From NCBI RefSeq assembly GCF_013177675.1, contig NZ_CP042652.1, forward strand, positions 1,364,001 through 1,428,000: DNA of 64,000 nucleotides, given 5' to 3'. Under the pieces are notes generated by a model. That model was given only the letters and a program-made list of their open reading frames with translations. It made no database searches and had not been told where the DNA came from. Both the position numbers and the translations under genes were made by a program. This DNA is from Arcobacter acticola. Lineage in GTDB: Bacteria; Campylobacterota; Campylobacteria; Campylobacterales; Arcobacteraceae. Shown piece after piece: positions 17,786-27,663 of the stretch (the first letter of the stretch is position 1; each line of letters opens with the position of its first letter).

Positions 17786-18019
17786 GTGAATTTCATAGAA
17801 AGAATAAAACCTTTAGTAGAAGAAATTGCATTTAAAAAAGTTGATATTGATGAACCATTATATACTTCGAATTTAATAGATAGTATGGGAACAGTTGACC
17901 TTGCAATGATGTTAGAAGAAGAATTCAATATAAAAATTGATACAAGAGATATTATAGAAAGTAATTTTGATAGTTTAACTAAGTTAGCTAATTATATCAA
18001 AAGCAGGGTAAGTGAATAA
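17786..18019 (+). CDS. dltC: D-alanyl carrier protein DltC
   Basis: A 77-residue acyl-carrier protein with the phosphopantetheine Ser33 in LIDSMGTVDLAMMLEEEF; the DSMGTV signature is typical of DltC. DltA loads D-alanine onto its pantetheine arm and DltB takes it for export. The start is a GTG after AAAGGAAAAAAAAC. It overlaps dltD by 8 bp and opens the operon. Confidence 0.88.
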   Translation: MNFIERIKPLVEEIAFKKVDIDEPLYTSNLIDSMGTVDLAMMLEEEFNIKIDTRDIIESNFDSLTKLANYIKSRVSE

Positions 18020-19151
18020 ACTTTTTATAAATATTTTATCATTTACTATTGCCTTATTATTAGTTTTAGGATTATTATATTTTAATAAAAATAAGATATT
18101 AAATTATTATGCAAAACCTTTACAAGATTCTTTACAAAGAACTATTAGCTTGCAAAATGATTTAGAAAGTGGAAAAATCGTTTTATTTGGTTCTTCTGAG
18201 TTAGTATTTTATCCTAATCAAAAATTTCTACCACAAAACTATTTTAACAATGATTTAAAACTACCTTTGCGAGTACAAGGGAACGAAGGGCAACAATCTT
18301 TTGCTATTATGTCTCAATTGGCAGCTTGTGATAATGAACTTGTACGAGATAATGCAAAAGTTGTAGTACTTTTATCACCTAGTTGGTTTACAGGTTCTTA
18401 TGATAATGGATTAAAAATGCCTAAATTCTTAGAATATATGTATCCAGGAATGATGAATAAACTTTATTTCCAAAGTGAATCAGATGATAAATATAAGTTA
18501 TTAATTAGTGATTATATCAAAAAAAATATTGCTCAAATTAAAGAACCAAACTTTATATATAAAGACTCTTTTTATGATTTAAAAAGTGATTATTTAGATA
18601 ATAAATTTAAACAAATTATAATTGAAAATTTTGATAGTAAAGATAATAATCCTAAAAATATTGATTATAAAAATCCAAATCTTGATTATGAGAGTTTAAA
18701 ACTTGAAGCCAAAAGTATTACTATTCCTCCAAAAAATAATAATTATGGAATAAATGATGAGTATTATGATAGATATATTGTGAAACAAATAAAAAAAGAC
18801 AATTTTCCTTTTGGTGTTATAGTATCTCCTGATATAAATCAAAATCAAGAATATAATGATTTTTTAGTTTTACTAGAGTATTTAGAAACTTATAAAATCA
18901 AAGCACTTTTTGTAATGCAAGATTTAAATCCTTATGCTTTTGCTAATAATAGGGAAGAAGCAAATAAGCTTATGCAGATAATTAAATCAAAAGTTTTAGA
19001 ACATAATTTTGAATATTTAGATATGTGGTCAAATAAAAAAGAAGATTACGAAATTGGAACATTAACAGATATTGTTCATATGGGTGAATTAGGTTGGGTA
19101 CGAATCAATCAGGCTATTATCAATCATTTTATGAAAAATAAGGAAAATTAA
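18012..19151 (+). CDS. dltD: DltD, extracytoplasmic D-alanyl transfer protein
   Basis: A 379-residue protein with an N-terminal signal anchor (about residues 8-24) and a periplasmic SGNH-like domain. The block FGSSELVFYP carries the nucleophile-type Ser, and VVLLSPSWFTG and DIVHMGELGWVRIN near the end (Asp and His) fit the rest of a catalytic triad. In Gram-positives DltD delivers D-alanine to teichoic acids; here the acceptor is unknown. The start is a GTG inside the dltC 3' end. Confidence 0.88.
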   Translation: MNKLFINILSFTIALLLVLGLLYFNKNKILNYYAKPLQDSLQRTISLQNDLESGKIVLFGSSELVFYPNQKFLPQNYFNNDLKLPLRVQGNEGQQSFAIMSQLAACDNELVRDNAKVVVLLSPSWFTGSYDNGLKMPKFLEYMYPGMMNKLYFQSESDDKYKLLISDYIKKNIAQIKEPNFIYKDSFYDLKSDYLDNKFKQIIIENFDSKDNNPKNIDYKNPNLDYESLKLEAKSITIPPKNNNYGINDEYYDRYIVKQIKKDNFPFGVIVSPDINQNQEYNDFLVLLEYLETYKIKALFVMQDLNPYAFANNREEANKLMQIIKSKVLEHNFEYLDMWSNKKEDYEIGTLTDIVHMGELGWVRINQAIINHFMKNKEN

Positions 19152-19291
19152 TGAAATATTTCTTTAGAAGTTTTTTTATATATTTGTTATTGATTATTGG
19201 ATTCTTATTTATTCTTATTGATAAAAATGTTGAAGATTTAAGTGGACAAGATGTTGAATCAACAGTAACATTCGTTTATGAGGCATTTTAA
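19151..19291 (+). CDS. dltX: DltX, small membrane protein of D-alanylation
   Basis: A 46-residue protein: basic start (MKYFFRSFF), one membrane helix (about residues 9-24) and the hallmark C-terminus TFVYEAF. DltX proteins are around 50 residues and end in a conserved F-x-Y-x-x-F motif essential for D-alanylation in Gram-positives. It overlaps both neighbours by one base (TAATG at each end), which ties it tightly to dltD and dltB. Its small size makes it easy to miss in automatic annotation. Confidence 0.85.
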   Translation: MKYFFRSFFIYLLLIIGFLFILIDKNVEDLSGQDVESTVTFVYEAF

Positions 19292-20427
19292 TGGATAAAA
19301 TTTTACCTTTTTCTGGAATTAGCTTTTTTCTTTTATTTTTTTCTTTTATATTATTTTTATATTTATTTAAAAATATTTTAAAGAAATTTATTCCTTTTAG
19401 TACAGTTTTATTTATTGCTGTAATCTTGTATATATATTTTTGTATTCCTCATGCAGATAAAATATTACTTTTTCTTGTGTATGTTTATGCTATATATTGG
19501 ATATTTGTAGCAAATAAATATCAAGAAACGATTTTCCCTATGATGCTTATTGCAATACCTATGATAATACACAAGATGGATATATCTCCAATATTTAAAA
19601 TTCTGGGAATATCATATATTACATTTAGAACAATTCAAGCAATGGTTGATAGTCATAATTATGGAAAATTATCTTTTATTGAATTTACTTCATTTTTATT
19701 ATTCCCAACAACATTACTTGCAGGGCCTATTGATAGATCATACAGATTTCAAGAAGACTTAAAAAAAGGGTATGAAAATTTAACTTTTTCTAATATTGGA
19801 AAAGGCTGGGATATTTTGATTGTTGGAGTATTGTTTAAATTTGTTTTTGCAGAATTAGTAAACAAATTTTGGCTTTCTACTATTGATGAAAATAGTGCTT
19901 TTTTTCTTGATATGATAAATAGTGCATACTCATATACTATTTATCTTTTCTTTGATTTCGCTGGTTATAGTGCTATGGCTGTTGGTTTGAGTATTATGAT
20001 TGGAATAAATGTTCCTATGAATTTTAATCATCCTTATTTAGCCCCAAATCCACAAGATTTTTGGAGAAGATTTCATATTACTTTAGGTTCATGGTTAACA
20101 GATTATTTCTTTAAACCTCTATATAAATATTTACATAATTTTAATATTTTAAAAGGTAGAAGATTATTGATACAAAATCTTGCAATCATAGCTACTTTTT
20201 TACTTATGGGAATGTGGAATGGTTTTACTTGGTATTTTATATTTAGTGGTTTTTTATTTGGTATTTACTCAGCTATTCACAATATATATGTAGTTTATGT
20301 AAAAAAAGGTGGATATGATTATTTTACATTTTTCCCAGATATTATAGCTTTGAACTTAAAACGATTTTTGATGTTAAATGGTGCTGTTTTAGCACTTTAT
20401 TTTTTTAGTGGGAGAGTTCCTGTATGA
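19291..20427 (+). CDS. dltB: DltB, MBOAT-family D-alanyl transporter/acyltransferase
   Basis: A 378-residue integral membrane protein with about ten helices. MBOAT landmarks are FPTTLLAGPIDRSYRFQ, NFNHPYLAPNPQDFWRRFHI (His262) and LLMGMWNGFTWYF. The last motif normally reads WHG; here the second MBOAT histidine position is Asn310. DltB takes D-alanyl-DltC on the cytoplasmic side and passes the alanyl group outward. Start and stop overlap dltX and dltA. Confidence 0.88.
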   Translation: MDKILPFSGISFFLLFFSFILFLYLFKNILKKFIPFSTVLFIAVILYIYFCIPHADKILLFLVYVYAIYWIFVANKYQETIFPMMLIAIPMIIHKMDISPIFKILGISYITFRTIQAMVDSHNYGKLSFIEFTSFLLFPTTLLAGPIDRSYRFQEDLKKGYENLTFSNIGKGWDILIVGVLFKFVFAELVNKFWLSTIDENSAFFLDMINSAYSYTIYLFFDFAGYSAMAVGLSIMIGINVPMNFNHPYLAPNPQDFWRRFHITLGSWLTDYFFKPLYKYLHNFNILKGRRLLIQNLAIIATFLLMGMWNGFTWYFIFSGFLFGIYSAIHNIYVVYVKKGGYDYFTFFPDIIALNLKRFLMLNGAVLALYFFSGRVPV

Positions 20428-21860
20428 GATTTGATTTAGAGTTATTGGATTTTGTTGATTGTGACAAAGATTTAAATAAATTAGCTTTAAGTGCAAGTGA
20501 TAGAGATTTAACTTGGGATGAATTTAAAAATGAAGTTGATGCTTTCAAAAGTGAGATTTTAAAATACAATTTACCAAAAGGTCATCCCGTTGTTATTTAT
20601 GGGCACAAAGAAGCTAAGTTTTTAGTTAGTATTGTGGCTTGTATGAGTTTAGGTTTACCATATATCCCTGTTGATACAATCTATCCAAAAGAAAGACTTC
20701 AGAAGATTATAAATATTGTAAATTCAGCTTTATTAATTGATACAATTGATGATACTTTAGGTTTCAATAAAAAAAATATAAATACGACATATTATTTAGA
20801 TGATCCAATAATATATATAATATTTACATCAGGAAGTACAGGTGAACCTAAAGGTGTTCAAATAACACAAAACTCAATTTTAGATTTTAATAAGTGGTTA
20901 GACACTGATTTTAAATTTTCAAATGATAGTGTATTTATGAATCAAGCACCTTTTAGTTTTGATTTATCTGTATATGAACTTATTGGATTTTTATCATTTG
21001 GAGGAACGATTGTTTTAAATAGTCGAGAATTATTAGAAAATCATATAGAATTTTTTGAACGACTTAAAAAATACAGTTGTAATACATGGGTTTCAACACC
21101 TTCATTTATAAGTAAGTATTTACTATCATCTGAATTTACAAGTAATGATATAAAAAGCTTACAAACTTTTCTTTTCTGTGGAGAAGTATTACCAGCAACA
21201 ACTGCAAAAAGAATTTTAAATAGTTTTCCAAGCTCAAAAGTTCTAAATACATACGGTCCAACGGAAGCAACAGTAGCTATTACCTTAATAGATATTACAC
21301 CTGCTGTTATTGAAAAATATTCAAAAAGCTTACCAGTTGGATATGTAAAAGAAAATACAGTAATAAACTTATTAGATAAAGATAGTGAAAATGTTGGAGA
21401 AATAGAAATCGTTGGAGACAATGTTTCAATAGGATATTTTAAAAATGAAGAGCTAAATGCTCAAAAATTCCAAGCTAAATATGAAAAAAAAAGTTTTAGA
21501 ACTGGAGATTTTGGATATTTTGAAGATGATATGCTTTTCTTCGCAAATAGAAAAGATGAGTTAATAAAACTACATGGATTTAGAATAGAACTAGGTGAAA
21601 TAGATAAAGAATTCACAAACAATAAAAATATTAATGAATCTATTACAATACCTTTAAAAAGAGGAACAGAAGTAGTAAAACTAATTACTTTTATTATCAC
21701 AAATACGCATATAGATATAGAAGAATTAAAAAAAGAGATATCCCAAATACTTCCATATTATATGATTCCATCTGATATTATAGTTCTTGATAAATTTCCA
21801 TATAATACAAATCATAAAATTGATAAAAATCAATTAATTGAAATTTATAGAGGCTTATAA
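20424..21860 (+). CDS. dltA: DltA, D-alanine--carrier protein ligase
   Basis: A 478-residue adenylate-forming enzyme that activates D-alanine with ATP and loads it on DltC. Core motifs are intact: the P-loop IIFTSGSTGEPKGVQ, NTYGPTEATVAI, FRTGDFGYFED, LHGFRIELGEID and the C-terminal Lys in YNTNHKIDKNQL. Length is close to the usual 500. It is the last operon gene and overlaps dltB by 4 bp (ATGA). Confidence 0.9.
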   Translation: MRFDLELLDFVDCDKDLNKLALSASDRDLTWDEFKNEVDAFKSEILKYNLPKGHPVVIYGHKEAKFLVSIVACMSLGLPYIPVDTIYPKERLQKIINIVNSALLIDTIDDTLGFNKKNINTTYYLDDPIIYIIFTSGSTGEPKGVQITQNSILDFNKWLDTDFKFSNDSVFMNQAPFSFDLSVYELIGFLSFGGTIVLNSRELLENHIEFFERLKKYSCNTWVSTPSFISKYLLSSEFTSNDIKSLQTFLFCGEVLPATTAKRILNSFPSSKVLNTYGPTEATVAITLIDITPAVIEKYSKSLPVGYVKENTVINLLDKDSENVGEIEIVGDNVSIGYFKNEELNAQKFQAKYEKKSFRTGDFGYFEDDMLFFANRKDELIKLHGFRIELGEIDKEFTNNKNINESITIPLKRGTEVVKLITFIITNTHIDIEELKKEISQILPYYMIPSDIIVLDKFPYNTNHKIDKNQLIEIYRGL

Positions 21861-21982
21861 GTAATATATTTTCTATGATAAAATTAAAACCATAAGTAAA
21901 ATTGATTATAATAAAAAATCAGGTACTAATTTAGAAAATATAAATAATTAAGCTTTTTGTTCCTGAATTTTAAGGAAAATAT

Positions 21983-23689
21983 ATGAAAACAATAAAAGAA
22001 AACAATCAAACTATAGAAACGCTTGATGATCTATCAAAACTAGTAGATTATTCACTTGTAAATACACTTAACTGTGATCCACAATGTAAAGCTAATGGAA
22101 TAGATCATTCCCCAAGACAAGTCTTTTCAGGCCATTATGTTTTGGTTAATCCAACACCAATTGAAGAACCCCAATATATAGCCCATAGTAAAACTTTTTT
22201 TAAAGAACTAGGTTTTGCAGATACTTTAGCACAATTGCCTGATTTTATTAGCATGTTTTCAGGTGATACTTCAAATGTTCCTGAATCTATGAAAAAAAAG
22301 ACTTGGGCATGTGGCTATGCTCTTTCTATATATGGGACTGAGTATTATCAACAATGTCCTTTCCAAACTGGAAATGGATATGGAGACGGTCGAGCAATAT
22401 CAGTGCTCGAAGCTCTTATAAATGGTAAACGTTGGGAGATGCAGCTAAAAGGTGGAGGTAGAACCCCATATTGTCGCGGAGCTGATGGTAGGGCAGTATT
22501 AAGATCAAGTATTCGTGAGTTTCTTGCTCAAGAGCATATGCATGCACTTAACATACCTACATCAAGATCTTTAAGCTTATATACTTCAAGAACAGAAAAA
22601 GTAAAAAGACCTTGGTATTCAGATGGCTCTTACTCAAAAGATCCAGATATGATGGTATCTGAAGCAGTTGCTATTTCTACACGTGTTGCACCATCGTTTC
22701 TTAGAGTTGGGCAAATTGAACTTTTTGCTCGTCGTGCTAGAAAAAAAGAACATCCAAAAGCAATGGAAGAACTTGAAAAAATTGTATTACACTTAATTGA
22801 TCGTGAGTATAGTGACGTTATTGATAAAACTTTACCTATTGCAGAAAAAATAGTTTTACTAGCTACTGAGTTTTGTAATCGTCTTACATCTCTTGTTTCA
22901 AATTGGATTCGAGTTGGATATTGTCAAGGTAATTTCAATAGTGATAACTGTGCAGCAGGAGGGTTCACCCTTGATTATGGTCCATTTGGATTCTTAGATG
23001 TATTTGATCCATCTTATCAATCGTGGACAGGAGGAGGGCGTCACTTTTCATTTTTAAATCAGCCAGCAGCAGCTGAACGTAATTTTAATTCATTTTATAC
23101 AGCATTACAAGTGTTATTAGCATCAGATGAGAGTTATTTATCTAAACTTGAAGAAATCAGAAATAGTTTTTCAAAAGTAATGCAAATCCAAATGGAAAAA
23201 ATGTGGGCTTCTAAACTTGGGCTTAGTGTTTTTGATGCTCAATTATGGAATGAGCTTGAAGCTCTTATGATAGAAACTTCTGTTGATTATACAATCTTTT
23301 TTAGAGAGCTTTCAAATATACCTGAAAATATTGATGCCCTTAAAAAAAGTTTTTATAAAGACATAAATAGTGATGAGAACTTGGAAAAACATTGGGCACA
23401 ATGGTTAAATAAATGGAAATCTCTTATAAATACAAGAAATCAATCATCTGAAAAACTTTCTCAACAAATGAAACTTGTAAACCCAAAATATACTTTAAGA
23501 GAGTGGTTTTTAGTACCTGCTTATCAGTTGGCAAAAAATGCAGATTATTCTTTAATTCATGAACTTCAAGAAATCATGACAAATCCATACTCTGAACAAT
23601 CACAAGAAATAGAAGAAAAATATTATAGATTAAAACCATCTCAATTTTTTGCAGTTGGTGGCATATCACATGTTAGTTGTTCATCGTAA
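21983..23689 (+). CDS. selO: SelO-family (YdiU) pseudokinase-fold protein adenylyltransferase
   Basis: A 568-residue SelO/YdiU protein. SelO transfers AMP to hydroxyl side chains of proteins in redox stress. The family core is clear: [50 protein letters not shown] and [17 protein letters not shown] with the metal-binding Asp. The segment before it reads SDNCAAGG where most SelO proteins have DNMSILG, and the protein is longer than the common length of about 480, so this is a divergent subgroup. It stands alone with its own leader (AAGGAAAATAT). Confidence 0.8.
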   Translation: MKTIKENNQTIETLDDLSKLVDYSLVNTLNCDPQCKANGIDHSPRQVFSGHYVLVNPTPIEEPQYIAHSKTFFKELGFADTLAQLPDFISMFSGDTSNVPESMKKKTWACGYALSIYGTEYYQQCPFQTGNGYGDGRAISVLEALINGKRWEMQLKGGGRTPYCRGADGRAVLRSSIREFLAQEHMHALNIPTSRSLSLYTSRTEKVKRPWYSDGSYSKDPDMMVSEAVAISTRVAPSFLRVGQIELFARRARKKEHPKAMEELEKIVLHLIDREYSDVIDKTLPIAEKIVLLATEFCNRLTSLVSNWIRVGYCQGNFNSDNCAAGGFTLDYGPFGFLDVFDPSYQSWTGGGRHFSFLNQPAAAERNFNSFYTALQVLLASDESYLSKLEEIRNSFSKVMQIQMEKMWASKLGLSVFDAQLWNELEALMIETSVDYTIFFRELSNIPENIDALKKSFYKDINSDENLEKHWAQWLNKWKSLINTRNQSSEKLSQQMKLVNPKYTLREWFLVPAYQLAKNADYSLIHELQEIMTNPYSEQSQEIEEKYYRLKPSQFFAVGGISHVSCSS

Positions 23690-23751
23690 TTTTGAAAATT
23701 AATTGATTAAAGATAAATTTATGATTTTTGTTAAGGTATTACATTAATAAG

Positions 23752-23835
23752 TGGTACCAGTGACCGGACTCGAACCGGTATGCCTTTCGGCAGTCGATTT
23801 TGAGTCGACCAAGTCTACCATTCCATCACACTGGC
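23752..23835 (-). tRNA. tRNA-Leu (anticodon CAA)
   Basis: An 84-nt class II tRNA on the minus strand. The acceptor stem GCCAGTG pairs with CACTGGT, the anticodon loop CTCAAAA is closed by GTCGA/TCGAC, a variable arm TGCCGAAAGGCA is present, the T loop is GGTTCGAGTCC and the CCA is encoded. The anticodon CAA reads UUG codons. Confidence 0.93.
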
Positions 23836-24101
23836 ACTTTTAAGTTTGGAAGTATATATGAAACAATATTAGAGAATGATTAACCCAAATAAATCCATAG
23901 TACAATTTCTGCTCTTTACTTGTAAAAAAATATCAATTTTTTCAGAATAAAAATACTAAATTAGGCTATAAAATTATACTTCACATTTTTTGACTCCAAT
24001 TTTAATGAGATATTGGTACTTTTTGCGAGATTTACAGTTTTTCAGGCGATAGTATCCTGTTGTTATTTTATTGAAAAATAGGATTTCTAAGTTTTTAGCT
24101 G

Positions 24102-25406
24102 TCATTGTAAGCTCTCTTCATAAGCTCTGTATCTGATGTTTTGTAACAATTCTTTAAACTGTTCATTAACTTTTAGAGTTATCTCTCTGGCATGTGAAAC
24201 TACTTTACCTGCGATATTATAAAGCTTGTATCTGATTGTTTTTACTGTATGTTTTTGCATATTAGAGTCTAAAATCTGTTTGAATAGTAAAAACAGATTA
24301 TATGCTAAAGTACCAATGGCAAAGTAAAAGGCATTTGCTTGTGTGTTGGATGTTGGAAGATAACTCATATTAAAGCCATTCTTTAACTCTTTAATCTTGT
24401 TCTCACTTGTTTCACCACGTTGACGATGAAGTTTAATAATCTCTTCAGAGCTTAAATCATTATCATTTGTAGCAATACAGTAATAAATCTCATCTTGATA
24501 TTGCATCATCACTTCATCCGATATATACTCCTCCATTGTCGGAAGAATCGGTGTTATATCTTTTTTAATTACTATCATCCGAAAAGCATTATCTGTATCT
24601 TGCATTGTATGTGTAAACTCTGAAACTTTCTCTCTTTTGGAAAAAAATTGCCATGTATCATCTTTAATATCTTTGATTGAATCAAATACATTCTTGTTCT
24701 TTTTAGCTGTTACAGTAAAAAGAATATTTTCTTTATCGCAGTGGTTAAAAATAGCAGCTTGATACGAAGCACTATCAGCACGAAACCTATCAAACTTTAC
24801 TCCGATTGGAAGTTGTCCTTGGCACTGCTTGATAAACTCTAAGTTTTTGCTTGCAGGTGCCTCATTACCCTCTTTGAAATCAACATCAATTACATATCCG
24901 CCATTAATATGTCCAACCATAGGCATATAACCAGGTGCATTTTTATAAGACCACTTTGCAGTATTTTTATGTGCTTCAATAAATGTAGCATCTATGTCTA
25001 AGATAAGCTCTTCACTTTTGATACTTTTTAGAAATCTTTTTAAGAACTGTTTGTTGATCTTTCTTATTCCATCTTCCCCGATAGTCTTATGCTTATGAAG
25101 ATATTTTGTGAACGCTGATGCTGTTGGAATATTATCCATTTTTAGAAGTGTTGAGAGTGCTGTATCTAATCGTATCTCTTTAATATCATCAAGAACTCTA
25201 CCCCCACTGTGAAGCATTAGAATCAATGGATAAATAAATTCAAACGGAGTATATCCGTTTGGATGTTTAGCTAAAGGAAGGTTTGTATTGCAAAGACTCT
25301 CAAGGTTTATACCTTTGAGATACTCCCCAAATATTGCTACACCTGTTCTAGGAGTTAATTTTTCGTTTGTGGATTGTAGTTTGAAATTTAAGATAGTCTG
25401 TGCCAT
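24102..25406 (-). CDS. IS1380-family DDE transposase (first type)
   Basis: A 434-residue transposase with the catalytic triad in ELILDIDATFIEA (Asp), FDRFRADSASYQA (Asp) and QRGETSENKIKELKNGF (Glu). It is full length and undisturbed. It differs from the other IS1380-type transposase at 49825, so the two elements arrived independently. Its leader contains a strong hairpin (25424-25469). Confidence 0.9.
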   Translation of the reverse strand: MAQTILNFKLQSTNEKLTPRTGVAIFGEYLKGINLESLCNTNLPLAKHPNGYTPFEFIYPLILMLHSGGRVLDDIKEIRLDTALSTLLKMDNIPTASAFTKYLHKHKTIGEDGIRKINKQFLKRFLKSIKSEELILDIDATFIEAHKNTAKWSYKNAPGYMPMVGHINGGYVIDVDFKEGNEAPASKNLEFIKQCQGQLPIGVKFDRFRADSASYQAAIFNHCDKENILFTVTAKKNKNVFDSIKDIKDDTWQFFSKREKVSEFTHTMQDTDNAFRMIVIKKDITPILPTMEEYISDEVMMQYQDEIYYCIATNDNDLSSEEIIKLHRQRGETSENKIKELKNGFNMSYLPTSNTQANAFYFAIGTLAYNLFLLFKQILDSNMQKHTVKTIRYKLYNIAGKVVSHAREITLKVNEQFKELLQNIRYRAYEESLQ

Positions 25407-25423
25407 AATCTAATCCTGAGTTA

Positions 25424-25469
25424 GAAAAAGTTACACCCAGTAGGTGAAAGTTTTAGGTGTAACTTTTTC
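25424..25469. repeat. 14-bp hairpin in the leader of the IS1380-type transposase
   Basis: GAAAAAGTTACACC (25424-25437) and its exact complement (25456-25469) flank an 18-nt loop, 18 bp before the transposase start. It could act as a shield against transcription read-in or as a binding site. Confidence 0.6.
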
Positions 25470-25641
25470 GCTTTAAAGTACCTAATTATAGAGCAAGTCG
25501 GCTTGTTGTCTAATTTAGTATGGAATTATTAGGGATTAATAATAGTGTTTCTAAATTACTTTTCTAAGCTTTTTTAATCTAATTTATTTCGAGAATAAAT
25601 TGTAAAAATATCTATAATAAATCAATCATAAAAAATAATGC

Positions 25642-25680
25642 AAAAAAAAAGGATAGAAACAAAAGATTCTATCCTTTTTT
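25642..25680 (-). terminator. Terminator of the HU gene
   Basis: An 8-bp stem GGATAGAA/TTCTATCC with an 8-nt loop, flanked by nine A on the left (a U-run for the minus strand) and six T on the right. It lies 40 bp past the HU stop codon. Confidence 0.85.
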
Positions 25681-25721
25681 ATAAAATATAATAACTTATA
25701 TTTTAAGAAGTAAAACTATAC

Positions 25722-26000
25722 TTATTTAGCTGCAACAGCTTCTTTAAGAGCTTTTCCAACTTTGAATTTTGCAACAGTTGTAGCTGGTACGTTAACAGTT
25801 TTGTCAGTACCTGGAACTTTTGCAGTTCTTGCTGCTCTATCAGCTGTAGTAAATGTACCAAAACCAATAAAGCTTACAGCTTCTTTTTTCACTAAAGTTT
25901 CTGTAATTGTATCTAATACTGCATCAACAGCACCTTTTGCGTCTTTTTTCGATAAACCAGCTTTAGCTGCAACTGCGTCAATAAATTCTGCTTTGTTCAT
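25722..26000 (-). CDS. hup: HU-family histone-like DNA-binding protein
   Basis: A 92-residue HU/IHF protein. The N-terminal helices read MNKAEFIDAVAAKAGLSKKD, then SFIGFGTFTTADRAART with the hydrophobic core and the DNA-binding arm with VPGTDKTVNVPAT and VAKFKVGKALKEAV. It bends and compacts DNA as a dimer. The arm has PGTDKT where HU proteins commonly have NPxTG. It is a stand-alone gene with an AAGGAG-type leader and a strong terminator. Confidence 0.93.
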   Translation of the reverse strand: MNKAEFIDAVAAKAGLSKKDAKGAVDAVLDTITETLVKKEAVSFIGFGTFTTADRAARTAKVPGTDKTVNVPATTVAKFKVGKALKEAVAAK

Positions 26001-26121
26001 GGATGAACTCCTTATTTAAAATTAAATTGAGAAAACTTTATAGTATTTAAGCTTTAGAATAGCTAAAACTAGGGGCTTTAATGGAAAATATGCAATAAAA
26101 ATAATAAAAAAGGACTTTTTT

Positions 26122-26700
26122 TTAATTAAAAGAGCTTTTTATACTTAAAAGTCGGCATGAATTTTCTAAAATGGCTATTTTTTTTACTAGTTCATGAATG
26201 TCTCTATCATAGACATAAGTACCAATTCCTTTGATAATCATTATGTTGTTTTCTGATTCTTTTAAGTATTTTGTAATTTCAAGAGCATTTCTTTTATACC
26301 AAGTTGAAAAATCACCTGGATTATATATTGTAATTTCTCCAAAAGTTGTTTTTCCAAAGAAATCTTCCAAAACTATTTTATTATGATTTAAAGTATATGC
26401 TGTAGTGTAAATAGGCATTCCAAATGCAATATATTTTGCTTCATGAATATTTGCATAAATTGTTGCATGAATATCTGATTCCATACTTGCTATATTCCAT
26501 CTATAATCTTGTTTATTGATATTTAAAGAACAAAAAGATTTTTCATCCATTCTATCAAATATTGCATCTCTTGTATTAATCATAAAGCTATGCTCATCTT
26601 GTTTTGTAGAAATTGCACCATGATAAATACCAAAGAAATTCTTACTAAACATTGTTAATGATAGGTCTGCTAATATTTTTACAGTATCTTGATCAAGCAT
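26122..26700 (-). CDS. Class II aldolase/adducin-like protein
   Basis: A 192-residue protein matching the class II aldolase/adducin fold in broad outline: FGIYHGAISTKQ near the N-terminus, SDIHATIYANIHEAKYIAFG in the place of the metal-site HxH region, and IMIIKGIGTYVYDRDIHELV near the end (usually NHG). The metal ligands are poorly conserved, so enzymatic activity is doubtful. It is divergent from rsmH, with 60 bp between the two starts. Confidence 0.65.
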   Translation of the reverse strand: MLDQDTVKILADLSLTMFSKNFFGIYHGAISTKQDEHSFMINTRDAIFDRMDEKSFCSLNINKQDYRWNIASMESDIHATIYANIHEAKYIAFGMPIYTTAYTLNHNKIVLEDFFGKTTFGEITIYNPGDFSTWYKRNALEITKYLKESENNIMIIKGIGTYVYDRDIHELVKKIAILENSCRLLSIKSSFN

Positions 26701-26760
26701 TTTAAAAGCCTTAAATATATTTTTGGATATTATATACTAATTTAAATAAGGACCGTTTTA

Positions 26761-27663
26761 ATGAATATTCCCCACATACCTGTTTTATATAAAGAGACAC
26801 TAGAAGCCTTCATAAGTATAAATGATGGTTATATAATAGATTGTACCACAGGATTTGCAGGTCATAGTAGTGGATTGCTAAGTTCAAATGAAAATGTAAA
26901 ACTAATTTGCAATGATCAAGACGATGAAGCTTTGGCTTTTTCTAAGAAAAGATTAGAAGATTTCTCTTCAAGAGTTATTTTTAATAAAGGTAATTTTGAA
27001 CATGTTATTGATACTTTTAAAGATTATGAAATAAGAGGAGTATTAGCTGATATTGGAGTTTCATCTTTACAACTTGACAAACTTGAACGAGGTTTTGGTT
27101 TTGAAAGTGATACTTTGGATATGAGAATGAATCAAAATCAAGCTTTGGATGCTGCAACTGTTGTAAATACATACTCACAAGATGAGCTTGAAAGAGTTTT
27201 TAAAGAGTGTGGAGAAGTTAGAGAGTATAAAAAAGTTGCATCACTAATAGTAAATAATAGACCATTTACAAGTGCAAAAGAGATTTCAGAACTGCTTGCT
27301 AAAAAAATGTCAAAGGGTAAAATTCATCCAGCAACGCTTCCTTTTCAAGGAATTAGAATAGAAGTTAATGATGAACTAGGTGTTCTTGAAAGATTGTTTG
27401 ATTCTTTAGAAAATGCTAAATTTAAAAACTGTATTGTTGCAATCATCTCTTTTCACTCTTTAGAAGATAGAATTGTGAAAAATTATTTTAAAAAATGGAC
27501 CAAATCATGTATTTGTCCAAGTGGAATTTTTAGATGTGAATGTGGAAATAATCACGCTTTAGGAAAGATTATTACAAAAAAACCTATAATTCCAACAAAC
27601 GAAGAAATTAAACAAAACCCAAGAAGTAGAAGTTCAAAATTAAGGATATTTAAATTTGATTAA
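26761..27663 (+). CDS. rsmH: RsmH, 16S rRNA (cytosine1402-N4)-methyltransferase
   Basis: A 300-residue SAM-dependent methyltransferase (MraW) acting on the ribosomal decoding centre. It shows HIPVLYKETLEAF at the start, the SAM loop DCTTGFAGHSSGLL, LADIGVSSLQLDKLERGFGF, MRMNQNQALDA, FQGIRIEVNDELG and SFHSLEDRIVKNYF. It overlaps the ftsL-like gene by 8 bp, the usual order in cell-division clusters. Confidence 0.95.
   Translation: MNIPHIPVLYKETLEAFISINDGYIIDCTTGFAGHSSGLLSSNENVKLICNDQDDEALAFSKKRLEDFSSRVIFNKGNFEHVIDTFKDYEIRGVLADIGVSSLQLDKLERGFGFESDTLDMRMNQNQALDAATVVNTYSQDELERVFKECGEVREYKKVASLIVNNRPFTSAKEISELLAKKMSKGKIHPATLPFQGIRIEVNDELGVLERLFDSLENAKFKNCIVAIISFHSLEDRIVKNYFKKWTKSCICPSGIFRCECGNNHALGKIITKKPIIPTNEEIKQNPRSRSSKLRIFKFD

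Larger units (their letters stand above)
23953..25521 (-). mobile_element. IS1380-family insertion sequence (limits tentative)
   Basis: A 12-bp perfect inverted repeat (ATACTAAATTAG at 23953-23964, complement at 25510-25521) brackets the transposase and gives about 1.57 kb, a normal IS1380 size. No clear target duplication flanks it, and the repeat is itself nearly palindromic, so the ends are not certain. The gap 23836-24101 holds no gene other than this left end. Confidence 0.5.

Noticed and set aside
25762-26019. Open frame of 85 codons opposite the HU gene
   Set aside because: It is a mirror of the highly conserved HU coding sequence and matches no family.
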